NCBI RefSeq assembly: GCF_005047635.1
Contig: NZ_SUKC01000001.1
Coordinates: forward strand, 372,001 to 436,000
Direction: 5' to 3'
DNA from: Arthrobacter sp. CAU 1506
Lineage (GTDB): Bacteria > Actinomycetota > Actinomycetes > Actinomycetales > Micrococcaceae
Length of the DNA: 64,000 nt
Shown here: piece after piece, positions 54,951 through 64,000 of the stretch
How the letters are laid out: every line of letters starts with the position of its first letter
Position numbering within the stretch: position 1 is the stretch's first letter
Program-made: the position numbers and the translations under genes
Notes under the pieces: generated by a model
Database searches by the model: none
Told to the model about the DNA's origin: nothing
Seen by the model: only the letters and a program-made list of their open reading frames with translations

Positions 54951-56180
54951 TTACTTTTGGGTAGCTCCGGCCGCGATATCCCGGTGGCGCCGTGCGGCCA
55001 GCGTCGCTGCCTTGGCCATCACCCGGACGCCCACGCCGATGGCATGCTCGTCCGGGGTGTAGTCGCCCCGGTGCAGATCAAAGGTTTCGCCCCCGGGGGT
55101 CCGCGTTCCCAGCCGCATCATGGCGCCGGGCACTTCCTGTGTCATCCAGGCAAAGTCCTCGCCGCCCATGGACTGCGGGGTCAGCGTCACCGCGTCTTCA
55201 CCCAATTCGCTCCGGGCCGCGGCTTCGATCAGCGCCGTCTCCCGCTCGGTATTGATGACCGGCGGAACCCCGCGGATGTGTTCCAGTTTCACGTCCACGC
55301 CGAACGGTGCCGCTACTTGTGTCACTACCTCGTCCACCAGTTCCCCGGCGGCCTGCCAGGCTTCGCCGTCGAGGCAGCGCATGGTTCCGGCCATGTAGCC
55401 GACGGCCGGGATGGCGTTCGGGGCCGCGCCGGCCTGGATCTGTCCCCAGACCAGCGAAACAGCACTGCGGACGTCGATCCGCCGGTTGATCACGGCCGGC
55501 ACACTGACAGCGATCTCGGCCAGCGCGAACACCAAGTCCTCCGTCAAGTGCGGACGCGAGGTGTGTCCGCCACGGCCATTGAGCTGGATGCGGATGGTGT
55601 CGGAGGCGGATGTGATGGCGCCGATCCGGGTACCGACCTGTCCGACGTCGATCCGCGGGTCGCAGTGCAGCGCCAGGATGCGCGGCAGGCCTTCCAGGAC
55701 GCCCTGCTCAATGACGGCCAAAGCCCCGCCCGGCATGGTTTCCTCGGCCGGCTGGAAAATCACCCGGACGCGCGCTGGCAACTCGCCTTCCAGGTCGAGC
55801 TTGCGCAGCACAAGCGCTACACCGAGCATCACCGTGGTGTGGATATCGTGCCCGCAGGCGTGGCTGATGCCGGTATTGACCGAAGCGTAGGCCAGGCCGG
55901 TTTCCTCCAGGATCGGCAGCGCGTCAATGTCCGCGCGCAGTCCGATGGCCAGAGGGCCTTCGCCGACGTCCACAAAAAGCCCGGTCCCGTCCAGCCGCTG
56001 CGGTTCCAGTCCTGCGGCCGCCAACCGGGCCGCGAGCTTCTCGGTGGTGAGGAATTCCTTGTGCGACAGCTCGGGATGCTGGTGCAGGTCCCGCCGGAAG
56101 TGCCTCAGCTCATCCAGCAGCGGCGATGCCCAGACGCCGATATTGAGATTGGCCGTCGGAGTTTCTGAAATCTTCTGCAC
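54951..56180 (-). CDS. M20-family amidohydrolase
   Basis: 409-aa metallohydrolase (IAA-amino acid hydrolase/aminoacylase branch). Conserved LRADIDALPI, SHACGHDIHTTVMLG (metal His, Asp), IFQPAEETMPGGA (Glu-Glu) and a late FHRGD-like DLHRGDYTPDEHA. The lid domain is in the middle (LNGRGGHTSRPHLTED). It hydrolyses N-acyl amino acids or peptides; the substrate is not determined. Own transcription unit on the minus strand between mpg and bmpA. Confidence 0.9.
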   Translation of the reverse strand: MQKISETPTANLNIGVWASPLLDELRHFRRDLHQHPELSHKEFLTTEKLAARLAAAGLEPQRLDGTGLFVDVGEGPLAIGLRADIDALPILEETGLAYASVNTGISHACGHDIHTTVMLGVALVLRKLDLEGELPARVRVIFQPAEETMPGGALAVIEQGVLEGLPRILALHCDPRIDVGQVGTRIGAITSASDTIRIQLNGRGGHTSRPHLTEDLVFALAEIAVSVPAVINRRIDVRSAVSLVWGQIQAGAAPNAIPAVGYMAGTMRCLDGEAWQAAGELVDEVVTQVAAPFGVDVKLEHIRGVPPVINTERETALIEAAARSELGEDAVTLTPQSMGGEDFAWMTQEVPGAMMRLGTRTPGGETFDLHRGDYTPDEHAIGVGVRVMAKAATLAARRHRDIAAGATQK

Positions 56181-56288
56181 ACAAGCACTCTAGCGACTTG
56201 CGCGCGTGCCGACTCAGGCGGGGTGCCGGACACTGGTGTTTCCCGGTAACTTTTGCCAGCTTCCGCCGGTTCCGCTCCGCCGGTTCCG

Positions 56289-57440
56289 CTACAGGACGTC
56301 GGTATCGCCGCTGGCTTTGAGGTGTTCCACGGCCGACTTCACCTTCTGCGCGTGTTCCTTGGTGGTGACCAGCAGCGCGTCCGGGGTATCGACCACGACG
56401 ACGTCGTCGATCCCGATCAGCGCGATCACCCGCTTGGTATCGGAGACCACGACGCCGGTAGCGGACTCGGCGAAGACCCTCGCCCCGTCGCCGAGCACCG
56501 TCAGCCCGGACGTTTCGCTGGCGGTGTTCAGCCGCCCGATGGCGGCGAAGTCGCCGACGTCGTCCCAGGAGAACGAACCAGGGATCATCGCCACGTCCCC
56601 CGCGGCCGCCGCAGGTTCGGCCACCGCGTAGTCGATGGCTGTCTTGGGCAGGCCGGGCCAGACCCGCCGCATCACCGTTCCGCGCTCCGGCGTGTCCCAG
56701 GACTCGGCGATCTCGGTCAACCCGGCGAACAGCTCTGGCTCATTGGTCTCCAGGTGCTTGAGCAGTACGTCCACGGGGGCCACGAACATGCCCGCGTTCC
56801 ACGAATACTCCCCGGTCGCCAGGTAGCCGCGCGCCACCTGCTCGTCCGGCTTCTCCACGAACTCGGCTACCGCATGCGCGTTTGGAGCCCCCGGCACTTG
56901 CAGCGCCCCGGCGGAGCGGATGTACCCGAAGCCGGTGGCCGGGTGGGTCGGCGTGATCCCGATCGTGACGATGTAGCCTTCGGCCGCGGTATGCACTGCC
57001 TCCCGCACCGCCTGCTGGAAATCTTCTACCGGGGTGATCACCTGGTCGGCGGCGAACGATCCCATGATGATGCGCGGATCGCGGCGGTGCAGGATGGCCG
57101 CGGCCAGGCCGATGGCCGCCGCGGAGTCCTTCGGTTCCGGCTCCAGCACCAGGTTGGCGTCCTCCAGTTCCGGCAACTGCGCGCAGACGGCCTGGCGGTG
57201 GACCTTGCCGGTGACCACCAGCGTCCGCCCGTGGCACAACGGCTCCAGGCGTGCATACGTGGCGCGGATCAGCGTGGACCCGGACCCGGTGAGGTCATGC
57301 AGGAATTTAGGTGCCGCCGCCCGCGACAGCGGCCACAACCGGGTCCCGGTACCGCCGGCCGGGATCACGGCATAGAAACGATCCAGCACGGCATCATCGG
57401 CCGCGCCCCGGCCTGCATCTTGAGTCTTCACCCTCTCCAC
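56289..57440 (-). CDS. mannose-1-phosphate guanylyltransferase
   Basis: Makes GDP-mannose from GTP and mannose-1-phosphate, for wall glycans and lipoglycans. The 383-aa nucleotidyltransferase has the Gly-rich GGTGTRLWPLSRAAAPKFL, the F-V-E-K-P motif as VAEFVEKPDEQVARG, WNAGMFVAPVDV and a short C-terminal tail; no isomerase domain. I choose GTG 57440 because AGGGGA lies six bases upstream; GTG 57431 is an alternative. It is divergent from sdh, and manA at the other end of the window provides mannose-6-phosphate. Confidence 0.93.
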   Translation of the reverse strand: MERVKTQDAGRGAADDAVLDRFYAVIPAGGTGTRLWPLSRAAAPKFLHDLTGSGSTLIRATYARLEPLCHGRTLVVTGKVHRQAVCAQLPELEDANLVLEPEPKDSAAAIGLAAAILHRRDPRIIMGSFAADQVITPVEDFQQAVREAVHTAAEGYIVTIGITPTHPATGFGYIRSAGALQVPGAPNAHAVAEFVEKPDEQVARGYLATGEYSWNAGMFVAPVDVLLKHLETNEPELFAGLTEIAESWDTPERGTVMRRVWPGLPKTAIDYAVAEPAAAAGDVAMIPGSFSWDDVGDFAAIGRLNTASETSGLTVLGDGARVFAESATGVVVSDTKRVIALIGIDDVVVVDTPDALLVTTKEHAQKVKSAVEHLKASGDTDVL

Positions 57441-57759
57441 GGTAATCCCCTGAAAAGCTGCTGGCCTCCACCCCGGGGCTGATTTCGTGCGCCGACGGCA
57501 GTTGCCCCGCACAGGACGGAACGAAAAACCACAATTAGGGCATGATTAAGTTGCGTATATCGCCGAAATCCCGCGGAATACCGCGGCGGGGCCACCCTCT
57601 TGCCGATTGCTGTTAAAAAGGTCACACTGGCTGGTTCCTAAATTGAATAAGCCCTCAGCGAAGCCTAGATTAGTCTTGAGCTAAAGAGCGCTCTCGCACC
57701 GGCGTCAACTCTTGCGTGGAAGCCACGCTGCGCCTCTGCGATGCAGGGAGGGTAATTCA
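57441..57759. other. divergent intergenic region between mpg and sdhC
   Basis: 319 bases with no gene. AT-richer than its neighbours in the middle (57600-57680). It holds the candidate sdh promoter at 57643-57671 and, presumably, the mpg promoter on the other strand, which I could not pinpoint. Confidence 0.6.
57643..57671 (+). promoter_or_regulatory. candidate sdhCDAB promoter
   Basis: TTGAAT (57643-57648) and TAGATT (57666-57671) with a 17-base spacer, about 90 bases before the sdhC GTG. Each box matches the sigma70 consensus at four of six positions. Confidence 0.5.
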
Positions 57760-58155
57760 GTGTCGAAGACACCAGCAGGGACCTTATACCGCGGCCGAGA
57801 AGGCATGTGGTCTTGGGTAGGACACCGCATCACGGGCGTCTCAATCTTTTTCTTTCTCTTGGTACACGTACTCGACACCGCGTTGGTCCGGGTATCTCCG
57901 GGTGCCTACGACGCCGTCATGGCCACGTACAAGAACCCGATCATGGCCGTCTTGGAAGCCGGTCTCGTCGCAGCCATCGTCTTCCATGCCTTCAACGGGC
58001 TGCGGATCATCCTCATCGACTTCTGGAAGAAGGGCCCCAAGAACCAGGCCAAGCTTCTGTGGGGCGTCGTCGGTCTGGCGGTCATCGTCATGATTCCGTT
58101 CCTCATCCGCCACCTCACGCTCGCTTTCACGTTCGCCTTCAACGGGGGTCACTAA
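57760..58155 (+). CDS. sdhC: succinate dehydrogenase cytochrome b556 subunit
   Basis: 131-aa membrane anchor with three helices. SdhC features include HRITGVSIFFFLLVHVLDTA with the haem/quinone-region His, and HAFNGLRIILIDFW. It anchors SdhAB to the membrane and binds menaquinone. GTG 57760 follows GGGAGG. First gene of the sdhCDAB operon; the sdhD start is three bases after its stop. Confidence 0.93.
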   Translation: MSKTPAGTLYRGREGMWSWVGHRITGVSIFFFLLVHVLDTALVRVSPGAYDAVMATYKNPIMAVLEAGLVAAIVFHAFNGLRIILIDFWKKGPKNQAKLLWGVVGLAVIVMIPFLIRHLTLAFTFAFNGGH

Positions 58156-58158
58156 CTC

Positions 58159-58629
58159 ATGTCGGTCAACTCTGAAATCCAGGCTCCCCGCAGCGCACGC
58201 ATTGCTCCCGAGTACATGCGCAACAAGGGGCGCAAGGGCAACTTTGAGATGTACGCCTGGCTGTTCATGCGGCTCTCCGGCCTCATCCTGGTCGTGCTCG
58301 TCTTCGGCCACTTGTTCGTCAACCTGATGCTGGGCGATGGCGTCCATGCGATCAACTTCGGCTTCGTGGCCGGCAAGTGGGCGGACCCGTTCTGGCAGGT
58401 GTGGGACCTGGCCATGCTCTGGCTGGCTATGCTGCACGGCACCAATGGTGTCCGCACCATCATTGAGGACTACGCGGAGAAGGACAGCACCCGTTTCTGG
58501 TTCAAGATGGTGCTGTACGTGGCCTCTGCCGTCATCATCGTGCTCGGCACCCTGGTGATCTTCACCTTCGATCCCTGCCCGGCCAACGCCAGCGCTGAGC
58601 TGCTGCCGTCCTTCTGCCCGGCACCGTAA
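58159..58629 (+). CDS. sdhD: succinate dehydrogenase hydrophobic anchor subunit
   Basis: 156 aa with three helices; the conserved His is in VLVFGHLFVNLML and a second in MLHGTNGVRTIIEDY. The N-terminal ~35 residues are basic and hydrophilic. With SdhC it forms the quinone site. It lies 86 bases before sdhA. Confidence 0.93.
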   Translation: MSVNSEIQAPRSARIAPEYMRNKGRKGNFEMYAWLFMRLSGLILVVLVFGHLFVNLMLGDGVHAINFGFVAGKWADPFWQVWDLAMLWLAMLHGTNGVRTIIEDYAEKDSTRFWFKMVLYVASAVIIVLGTLVIFTFDPCPANASAELLPSFCPAP

Positions 58630-58715
58630 CCGGGTCCGCGGAGAACGCGGTCCCGCTGCCTCGCCGCGGGTTTGAAGCGGCGGCAATCTTCAGTTCAACA
58701 GAAAGAGCATCCAGT

Positions 58716-60503
58716 ATGCAGGTCCATAAGTACGACGTCGTCATTGTCGGTGCAGGTGGCGCCGGAATGCGCGCGGCCATCGAATCCGGCCAGCGCGCGC
58801 ACACGGCAGTACTGACCAAGCTGTACCCCACTCGTTCCCACACCGGCGCTGCCCAGGGCGGCATGTGCGCCGCGCTGGCCAACGTCGAAGAGGACAACTG
58901 GGAGTGGCACACCTTTGACACCATCAAGGGCGGGGACTACCTGGTAGACCAGGACGCCGCCGAAGTGATGGCCAAGGAAGCCATCGACGCCGTGCTGGAC
59001 CTGGAAAAGATGGGCCTGCCGTTCAACCGGACGCCCGAAGGCAAGATCGACCAGCGCCGCTTCGGCGGGCACACCCGCGACCATGGCAAGGCCCCCGTGC
59101 GCCGCGCCTGCTACGCCGCGGACCGCACCGGCCACATGATCCTGCAGACCCTGTACCAAAACTGCGTCAAGCACAACGTTGAGTTCTACAACGAGTACTA
59201 CGTGCTGGACCTGCTGATGGTGGAGGAAGACGCCGTCCGCGAAGACGGCACGCCGTACAAGCAGAAGCGCGTTGCCGGCGTCGTCAGCTATGACCTCGCC
59301 TCCGGCGAACTCCACGTCTTCCAGGCGAAGTCCGTGATCTTCGCCTCCGGCGGCGTGGGCAAAGTCTTCAAGACCACGTCCAACGCCCACACCCTCACCG
59401 GTGACGGCATGGGCATCGCCTTCCGCCGCGGCCTGCCGCTGGAGGACATGGAGTTCGTCCAGTTCCACCCGACCGGCCTGGCCGGCCTGGGCATCCTGCT
59501 CTCCGAGGCCGCCCGCGGCGAAGGCGGAATCCTCCGCAACGCCGACGGTGAGCGTTTCATGGAGCGCTACGCCCCCACCATTAAGGACCTGGCGCCGCGC
59601 GACATTGTGGCCCGCTCGATGGCCCTTGAGGTCCGCGAAGGGCGCGGCTGCGGCCCGAACAAGGACTACGTCCTCCTCGACCTGACCCACCTGGAGCCGG
59701 CGCACATTGACGCCAAGCTGCCGGACATCACCGAGTTCGCCCGCACCTACCTGGGCGTCGAGCCGTACACCGAGCCGGTGCCGGTCTTCCCCACGGCGCA
59801 CTACGCCATGGGCGGCATTCCAACCAACATCAAGGGCGAAGTGCTGCAGGACAACGACACCGTTGTTCCCGGCCTGTACGCCGCCGGCGAGGTTGCCTGC
59901 GTTTCCGTGCACGGCTCCAACCGCCTGGGCACCAACTCCCTGCTGGACATCAACGTGTTCGGCAAGCGCTCCGGCATCAACGCGGCCGAGTACGCCAAGA
60001 CCGCGGACTTTGTGGAACTGCCGGAGAACCCGGAGCAGTACACGATGGACCTGCTCGAGACCGTCCGCGGTGCCGCCGGTACCGAGCGTGTCGCCCAGAT
60101 CCGCAAGGAACTGCAGGACATCATGGACGCCAACGTTCAGGTGTTCCGCGATGAGCGGTCCCTGACCGAAGCGCTGAACGTGATCGCGTCGCTGCGTGAG
60201 CGCTACAAGAACATCAGCGTCCAGGACAAGGGCAAGCGGTTCAACCTGGACCTGCTCGAGGCCGTGGAACTCGGCTTCCTGCTGGACATGGCCCAGGTCA
60301 TGACCGTGGCCGCGCTGCACCGCACGGAGTCCCGCGGCGGACACTTCCGCGAGGACTTCCCGGACCGCGACGACGAAAACTTCATGAAGCACTCCATGTG
60401 CTACCTGGATGCCGATGCCGTCACCGACGTGACGGCAGGCATCCGCATGGATACCAAACCGGTGGTATTCACGCGCTACGAACCGATGGTGAGGAAGTAC
60501 TGA
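58716..60503 (+). CDS. sdhA: succinate dehydrogenase flavoprotein subunit
   Basis: Oxidises succinate to fumarate with covalently bound FAD; 595 aa. Motifs: VVIVGAGGAGMRAAIE, SHTGAAQGGMCAAL with the FAD-linking His, the active-site HPTGLAGLGIL, ARSMALEVREGRGCGPNKDY and SVHGSNRLGTNSLLD. It overlaps sdhB by one base (TGATG). Confidence 0.98.
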   Translation: MQVHKYDVVIVGAGGAGMRAAIESGQRAHTAVLTKLYPTRSHTGAAQGGMCAALANVEEDNWEWHTFDTIKGGDYLVDQDAAEVMAKEAIDAVLDLEKMGLPFNRTPEGKIDQRRFGGHTRDHGKAPVRRACYAADRTGHMILQTLYQNCVKHNVEFYNEYYVLDLLMVEEDAVREDGTPYKQKRVAGVVSYDLASGELHVFQAKSVIFASGGVGKVFKTTSNAHTLTGDGMGIAFRRGLPLEDMEFVQFHPTGLAGLGILLSEAARGEGGILRNADGERFMERYAPTIKDLAPRDIVARSMALEVREGRGCGPNKDYVLLDLTHLEPAHIDAKLPDITEFARTYLGVEPYTEPVPVFPTAHYAMGGIPTNIKGEVLQDNDTVVPGLYAAGEVACVSVHGSNRLGTNSLLDINVFGKRSGINAAEYAKTADFVELPENPEQYTMDLLETVRGAAGTERVAQIRKELQDIMDANVQVFRDERSLTEALNVIASLRERYKNISVQDKGKRFNLDLLEAVELGFLLDMAQVMTVAALHRTESRGGHFREDFPDRDDENFMKHSMCYLDADAVTDVTAGIRMDTKPVVFTRYEPMVRKY

Positions 60504-61291
60504 TGAGCACCCCGACCGAAATTCCCGAAGGACCGTCTAAGGTCGAGCTGGCTCCCGGGGTCGGCGGCGGCGGCGAAATCCCCAGCTTCGACGTCACCCT
60601 GAAGGTTCGCCGCTACGATCCCGAGGTTTCCGCGGAAGCCCGCTGGGACGAGTTCAAGGTCACCATGTACGGTACGGACCGCGTTCTGGACGCGCTGCAC
60701 AAGGTCAAGTGGGAGCATGACGGCTCGGTCTCCTTCCGCCGCTCCTGCGCCCATGGCGTCTGCGGTTCCGATGCGATGCGCATCAACGGCCGCAACCGCC
60801 TGGCCTGCAAGACCCTGCTGAAGGACCTTGACACCTCCAAGCCGATCACGGTGGAGCCGATCAAGGGCCTGCCGGTGGAGAAGGACCTGATCGTGGACAT
60901 GGAGCCGTTCTTCCAGTCCTACCGCGAGATCATGCCCTTCCTGATCAACAACGGCCACGAGCCCACCCGCGAGCGGCTGCAGTCCGCGGAGGACCGCGAG
61001 CGGTTCGACGACACCACCAAGTGCATCCTCTGCGCAGCCTGCACGTCCTCGTGCCCGGTGTTCTGGACCGACGGCCAGTACTTCGGTCCGGCCGCGATCG
61101 TGAACGCGCACCGCTTCATCTTCGACTCGCGCGATGACGCCGGTGACATGCGTCTGGAGATCCTCAACGACAAGGAAGGCGTGTGGCGCTGCCGCACCAC
61201 CTTCAACTGCACCGAGGCGTGCCCCCGCGGCATCCAGGTGACCAAGGCCATTGCCGAGGTCAAGCAGGCCGTCCTGAGCCGCTCCGTCTAG
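60503..61291 (+). CDS. sdhB: succinate dehydrogenase iron-sulphur subunit
   Basis: 262 aa. The 2Fe-2S cluster is at SCAHGVCGSDAM plus ACKTLL, the 4Fe-4S cluster at CILCAACTSSCPVFW and the 3Fe-4S cluster at CRTTFNCTEACPRGIQ. It passes electrons from SdhA to the quinone. The ATG at 60503 shares a base with the sdhA stop; the open frame upstream is excluded by this coupling. It is followed by a strong terminator. Confidence 0.98.
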   Translation: MSTPTEIPEGPSKVELAPGVGGGGEIPSFDVTLKVRRYDPEVSAEARWDEFKVTMYGTDRVLDALHKVKWEHDGSVSFRRSCAHGVCGSDAMRINGRNRLACKTLLKDLDTSKPITVEPIKGLPVEKDLIVDMEPFFQSYREIMPFLINNGHEPTRERLQSAEDRERFDDTTKCILCAACTSSCPVFWTDGQYFGPAAIVNAHRFIFDSRDDAGDMRLEILNDKEGVWRCRTTFNCTEACPRGIQVTKAIAEVKQAVLSRSV

Positions 61292-61333
61292 TTGCTCCAG
61301 CAGTCCAACGGGTCATCCCGGGACTAGCCCCAC

Positions 61334-61366
61334 GTGGCGCCGACTCCGCCCAGGAGTCGGCGCCAC
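61334..61366 (+). terminator. intrinsic terminator of sdhCDAB
   Basis: Perfect 14-bp stem (GTGGCGCCGACTCC / GGAGTCGGCGCCAC) with a 5-base loop, 42 bases after the sdhB stop. Confidence 0.85.
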
Positions 61367-61377
61367 ATGGCATTTAA

Positions 61378-61549
61378 GGCTCGCGTGGGAACCTAGGGCT
61401 CGCGTGGGGACCTAACGCCCGCGTGGGAACCGAAGGCTCGCGTGGGGACCTAACGCCCGCGTGGGAACCGAAGGCTCGCGTGGGGGACCTAACGCCCGCG
61501 TGGGAACCGAAGGCTCGCGTGGGGACCTAGGGCTGGTGTGGGGACCTAA
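61378..61549. repeat. 19-bp tandem repeat array, nine copies, downstream of sdhB
   Basis: Contiguous units of 19 bp (one of 20) with two alternating forms, GGCTCGCGTGGGGACCTAA and CGCCCGCGTGGGAACCGAA, plus edge variants. The period and direction are constant and there are no spacers, so it is not CRISPR. It lies between the sdh terminator and the convergent YihY-family gene. Confidence 0.95.
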
Positions 61550-61568
61550 GCCTCGGTCCGGACGGCTG

Positions 61569-62636
61569 TCAGACGACCGCCGCTCCCCCGTTCCGGCTGG
61601 GTCCTTTCCCGGGCTTCCGGCGGCGCAGGCGCCATGCCCGCCGCCGCAGCGAGCGGCTGCCCCGGCCGCCTGCCAACGCATGCCTGGCCACCGCGTCCGC
61701 CTTGCCGATGGCTCCCCAGGCAGTGGCGACCATGTACAGCTGGCTGAGCAGGTAGAACCACACGAACAGGCCTAAGATGACGGCGGAAGAGGCCAGCAGC
61801 GGATTGTTGCCGACACTGCCCAAGAGGATCGAGGAGAAGTACCGGAGCACGGTGCTCCCGGCTCCGGCAATCAACGCGCACTGCAGCATGATGGGGCGCG
61901 GCATCCGGATCCCTGATGCCACCCGGAACAGGACCACTGCCACCGCCATGTCCAGCAGCAGCATGATCACGATGCTGCCGATGCGCGCCAGCGGTTCGGC
62001 AGCGGCGCCTTCGAAGTGCAGCCAGTCCACGATCAGGCCCAGGGCGGTATTAGCAACGACGGCGAGGGCCGTGGTCACGATCAAGGCCACGGCCAGGATC
62101 AGCAGCGTTCCCGTGTCCTTGAGCTTGACCAGAACGATGTTCCTCTTCAGCGGCGGCAGGTCGAAGATGCCGCGCATGCCGGTGCGCAGTCCGGCGATCC
62201 ACCCCAGTGACGTCCAGATCATCAGCGCCGTGGAAATGACGAGGCTGACGCCGAATCCGCCGCCCAGCGAGAACAGTTGCTCGGGTGTGACCAGGCCGTC
62301 CCCGGTTTCGCCGGTGGTGTTGATCAGGCCTGGGGTGGTCTCGTCCAGCACCCGGATGATGGCCAGCTGCAGTTCACGGTTGCCGGAGACCACCAGGCCG
62401 AGAATGGAGAACCCTGCGACCAGCATCGCTGCCACCGAGAAGAACAGGTTGTAGGCGCAGCCGGCGGCCAGCAGCGGCCCGTGCCGCAGTGCGTAGAGAT
62501 TGAAGACCCGCATCAGTCGCCAGGAATTGAGCTGCGCCAGCCGGTACTGGGCGCTGGCCAGCATCCCCTTCCATCTGCCGCCTTCGCGCCTGGCCCGGCC
62601 TGCTTCGCGCCGCAGCCTTAGGGCAGCGAGGACCAT
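61569..62636 (-). CDS. YihY/virulence factor BrkB-family membrane protein
   Basis: 355 aa with about six helices; family segments include AAGCAYNLFFSVAAMLVAG, LGWIAGLRTGMRGIFD and FVWFYLLSQLYMVATAWGA. The function is unknown despite the old RNase BN label. The frame continues upstream into the 2'-5' ligase gene, where the sequence is clearly not YihY-like; I choose ATG 62636, which is the first plausible in-frame start. The C-terminus is Arg-rich. Convergent with sdhB across the repeat array. Confidence 0.85.
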   Translation of the reverse strand: MVLAALRLRREAGRARREGGRWKGMLASAQYRLAQLNSWRLMRVFNLYALRHGPLLAAGCAYNLFFSVAAMLVAGFSILGLVVSGNRELQLAIIRVLDETTPGLINTTGETGDGLVTPEQLFSLGGGFGVSLVISTALMIWTSLGWIAGLRTGMRGIFDLPPLKRNIVLVKLKDTGTLLILAVALIVTTALAVVANTALGLIVDWLHFEGAAAEPLARIGSIVIMLLLDMAVAVVLFRVASGIRMPRPIMLQCALIAGAGSTVLRYFSSILLGSVGNNPLLASSAVILGLFVWFYLLSQLYMVATAWGAIGKADAVARHALAGGRGSRSLRRRAWRLRRRKPGKGPSRNGGAAVV

Positions 62637-62667
62637 TTGCTGCCGTTGCAGCGGGTCCGGCCTTCCG

Positions 62668-63267
62668 TCAGCCTTCTCCTGCGGATTCGGCGCCAAAGGC
62701 CAACTCTTCCCGTAGTTTCCACACACCCGTCGCATCGTGCTCGTAGAGGCCCATGCTACTGACGAGGAAGGCTGCCTCATAACCGGCGAGCTTGCTCTCG
62801 GCCGAATCCATGCTGGCGTCGCTGACATCGTGGGCCACGGTGACATGCGGGTGGAAGTCGAACTCGAGTTCGCGTTCCAGGGGCCCGGACTGCAGCTTGC
62901 GGTGCAGTTCAACGCAATCGTTGAAACCGTCCCGGATGCCCAGATAGACCACCGGCGAGACCGGACGGAAACTACCCGTTCCGCACATGGCCAACGTGAA
63001 GGGGGCCTGCTGGCGGGCAACCGAGCGCACGTGGTCGGTCGCCTCATCCCAGTCGTGCACCGGGGTGGTGGTGATCAGGGTGATGTGCGGCGGGATCACC
63101 GCGGCCAGCGGGTCCCCGAAGGACGCCCGCCAGCCGCGCAGTTCGCTGGCCATGGGCTCGGGGATCCCGATCACCACTCCGACGCTCCCGACTGCAGGCC
63201 GGGCACCCGGGTCAGTACCGCCGTCGTGCTCCACGCGGGCGATGCTGTCCTGGTCCTGCTGGCTCAT
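62668..63267 (-). CDS. 2'-5' RNA ligase family protein
   Basis: 199 aa, 2H phosphoesterase fold with two HxT motifs: HITLITTTPVHDWD and HPHVTVAHDVS. Enzymes of this family ligate or hydrolyse 2',5'- or cyclic phosphodiester bonds; the substrate here is unknown. The ATG is two bases after the trpS stop, so it is cotranscribed with trpS, and YihY follows on the same strand. Confidence 0.88.
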   Translation of the reverse strand: MSQQDQDSIARVEHDGGTDPGARPAVGSVGVVIGIPEPMASELRGWRASFGDPLAAVIPPHITLITTTPVHDWDEATDHVRSVARQQAPFTLAMCGTGSFRPVSPVVYLGIRDGFNDCVELHRKLQSGPLERELEFDFHPHVTVAHDVSDASMDSAESKLAGYEAAFLVSSMGLYEHDATGVWKLREELAFGAESAGEG

Positions 63268-63269
63268 GG

Positions 63270-64000
<731 letters not shown>

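Noticed and set aside
58695-60392. 565-aa minus-strand open frame opposite sdhA
   Set aside because: Antisense of a highly conserved gene; no motif.
61378-61549. CRISPR array
   Set aside because: Units are contiguous at 19 bp with no unique spacers, no leader and no cas genes.

Overview
The window is chromosomal DNA from a high-G+C actinobacterium, most likely Micrococcaceae (Arthrobacter sensu lato). The grounds are strong GC bias at third codon positions, many GTG starts, a mycothiol-conjugate amidase gene, a class II (GlpX) fructose bisphosphatase, the DUF4245, DUF4307 and DUF501 families, a SARP regulator, and the conserved mazG-eno-FtsB/DivIC-DUF501-ppx-subtilase block. I see no insertion sequence, prophage, integrase or CRISPR array. 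Gene content is largely core metabolism, with short accessory patches.

Layout. 0.1-6.6 kb: manA, a FemX-like gene, glpX (convergent), a DUF4245 membrane protein, beta-carbonic anhydrase and fumC. 6.6-11.1 kb: a TetR/MFS efflux pair behind a perfect operator palindrome, then a subtilase with a small I9-propeptide-like protein. 11.1-16.4 kb: Nudix hydrolase, orphan prepilin peptidase, an unrecognised gene, a SARP activator and a NarL-type two-component system. 16.4-24.6 kb: phoH, an isoprenyl transferase, TrhA, a YyaL-like thioredoxin-domain protein, mca, DUF4307 and greA, the last behind a strongly structured leader. 24.6-30.3 kb: rhomboid protease, ilvA, AI-2E exporter, aldose epimerase, BI-1-like protein and a GroES-like protein. 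30.5-36.5 kb: a complete branched-chain amino-acid ABC system, livHMGF in an overlapping operon with the lipoprotein livK convergent to it. 36.6-46.4 kb (all minus strand): an unusually short tRNA with UAA anticodon, GNAT, NDH-2, a membrane-anchored subtilase, ppx, DUF501, FtsB/DivIC, enolase, mazG and adenosine deaminase. 46.4-54.8 kb: DedA protein and a nucleoside uptake and salvage cluster (BMP lipoprotein, ABC ATPase, two permeases, cdd, deoA). 54.9-57.4 kb: M20 amidohydrolase and mannose-1-phosphate guanylyltransferase. 57.7-61.3 kb: sdhCDAB. 61.3-64 kb: a tandem repeat, a YihY protein, a 2'-5' RNA ligase-like protein and the 3' part of trpS, cut by the right edge.

How the genes fit together. 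manA and the mannose-1-phosphate guanylyltransferase bracket GDP-mannose supply, although they are about 55 kb apart. fumC and sdhCDAB supply TCA steps, and NDH-2 feeds the quinone pool shared with SDH. The bmpA-ABC-cdd-deoA cluster with add imports and catabolises nucleosides.

The most interesting items are non-coding or composite: the greA leader RNA, the class-I-sized tRNA with UAA anticodon together with in-frame TTA codons, a recurrent TTAC-N6-GTAA promoter motif, the subtilase/I9-like pair, a LivH permease with a secreted N-terminal domain, and several intragenic or post-terminator tandem repeats. I found no clear new multi-gene defence or mobile system.
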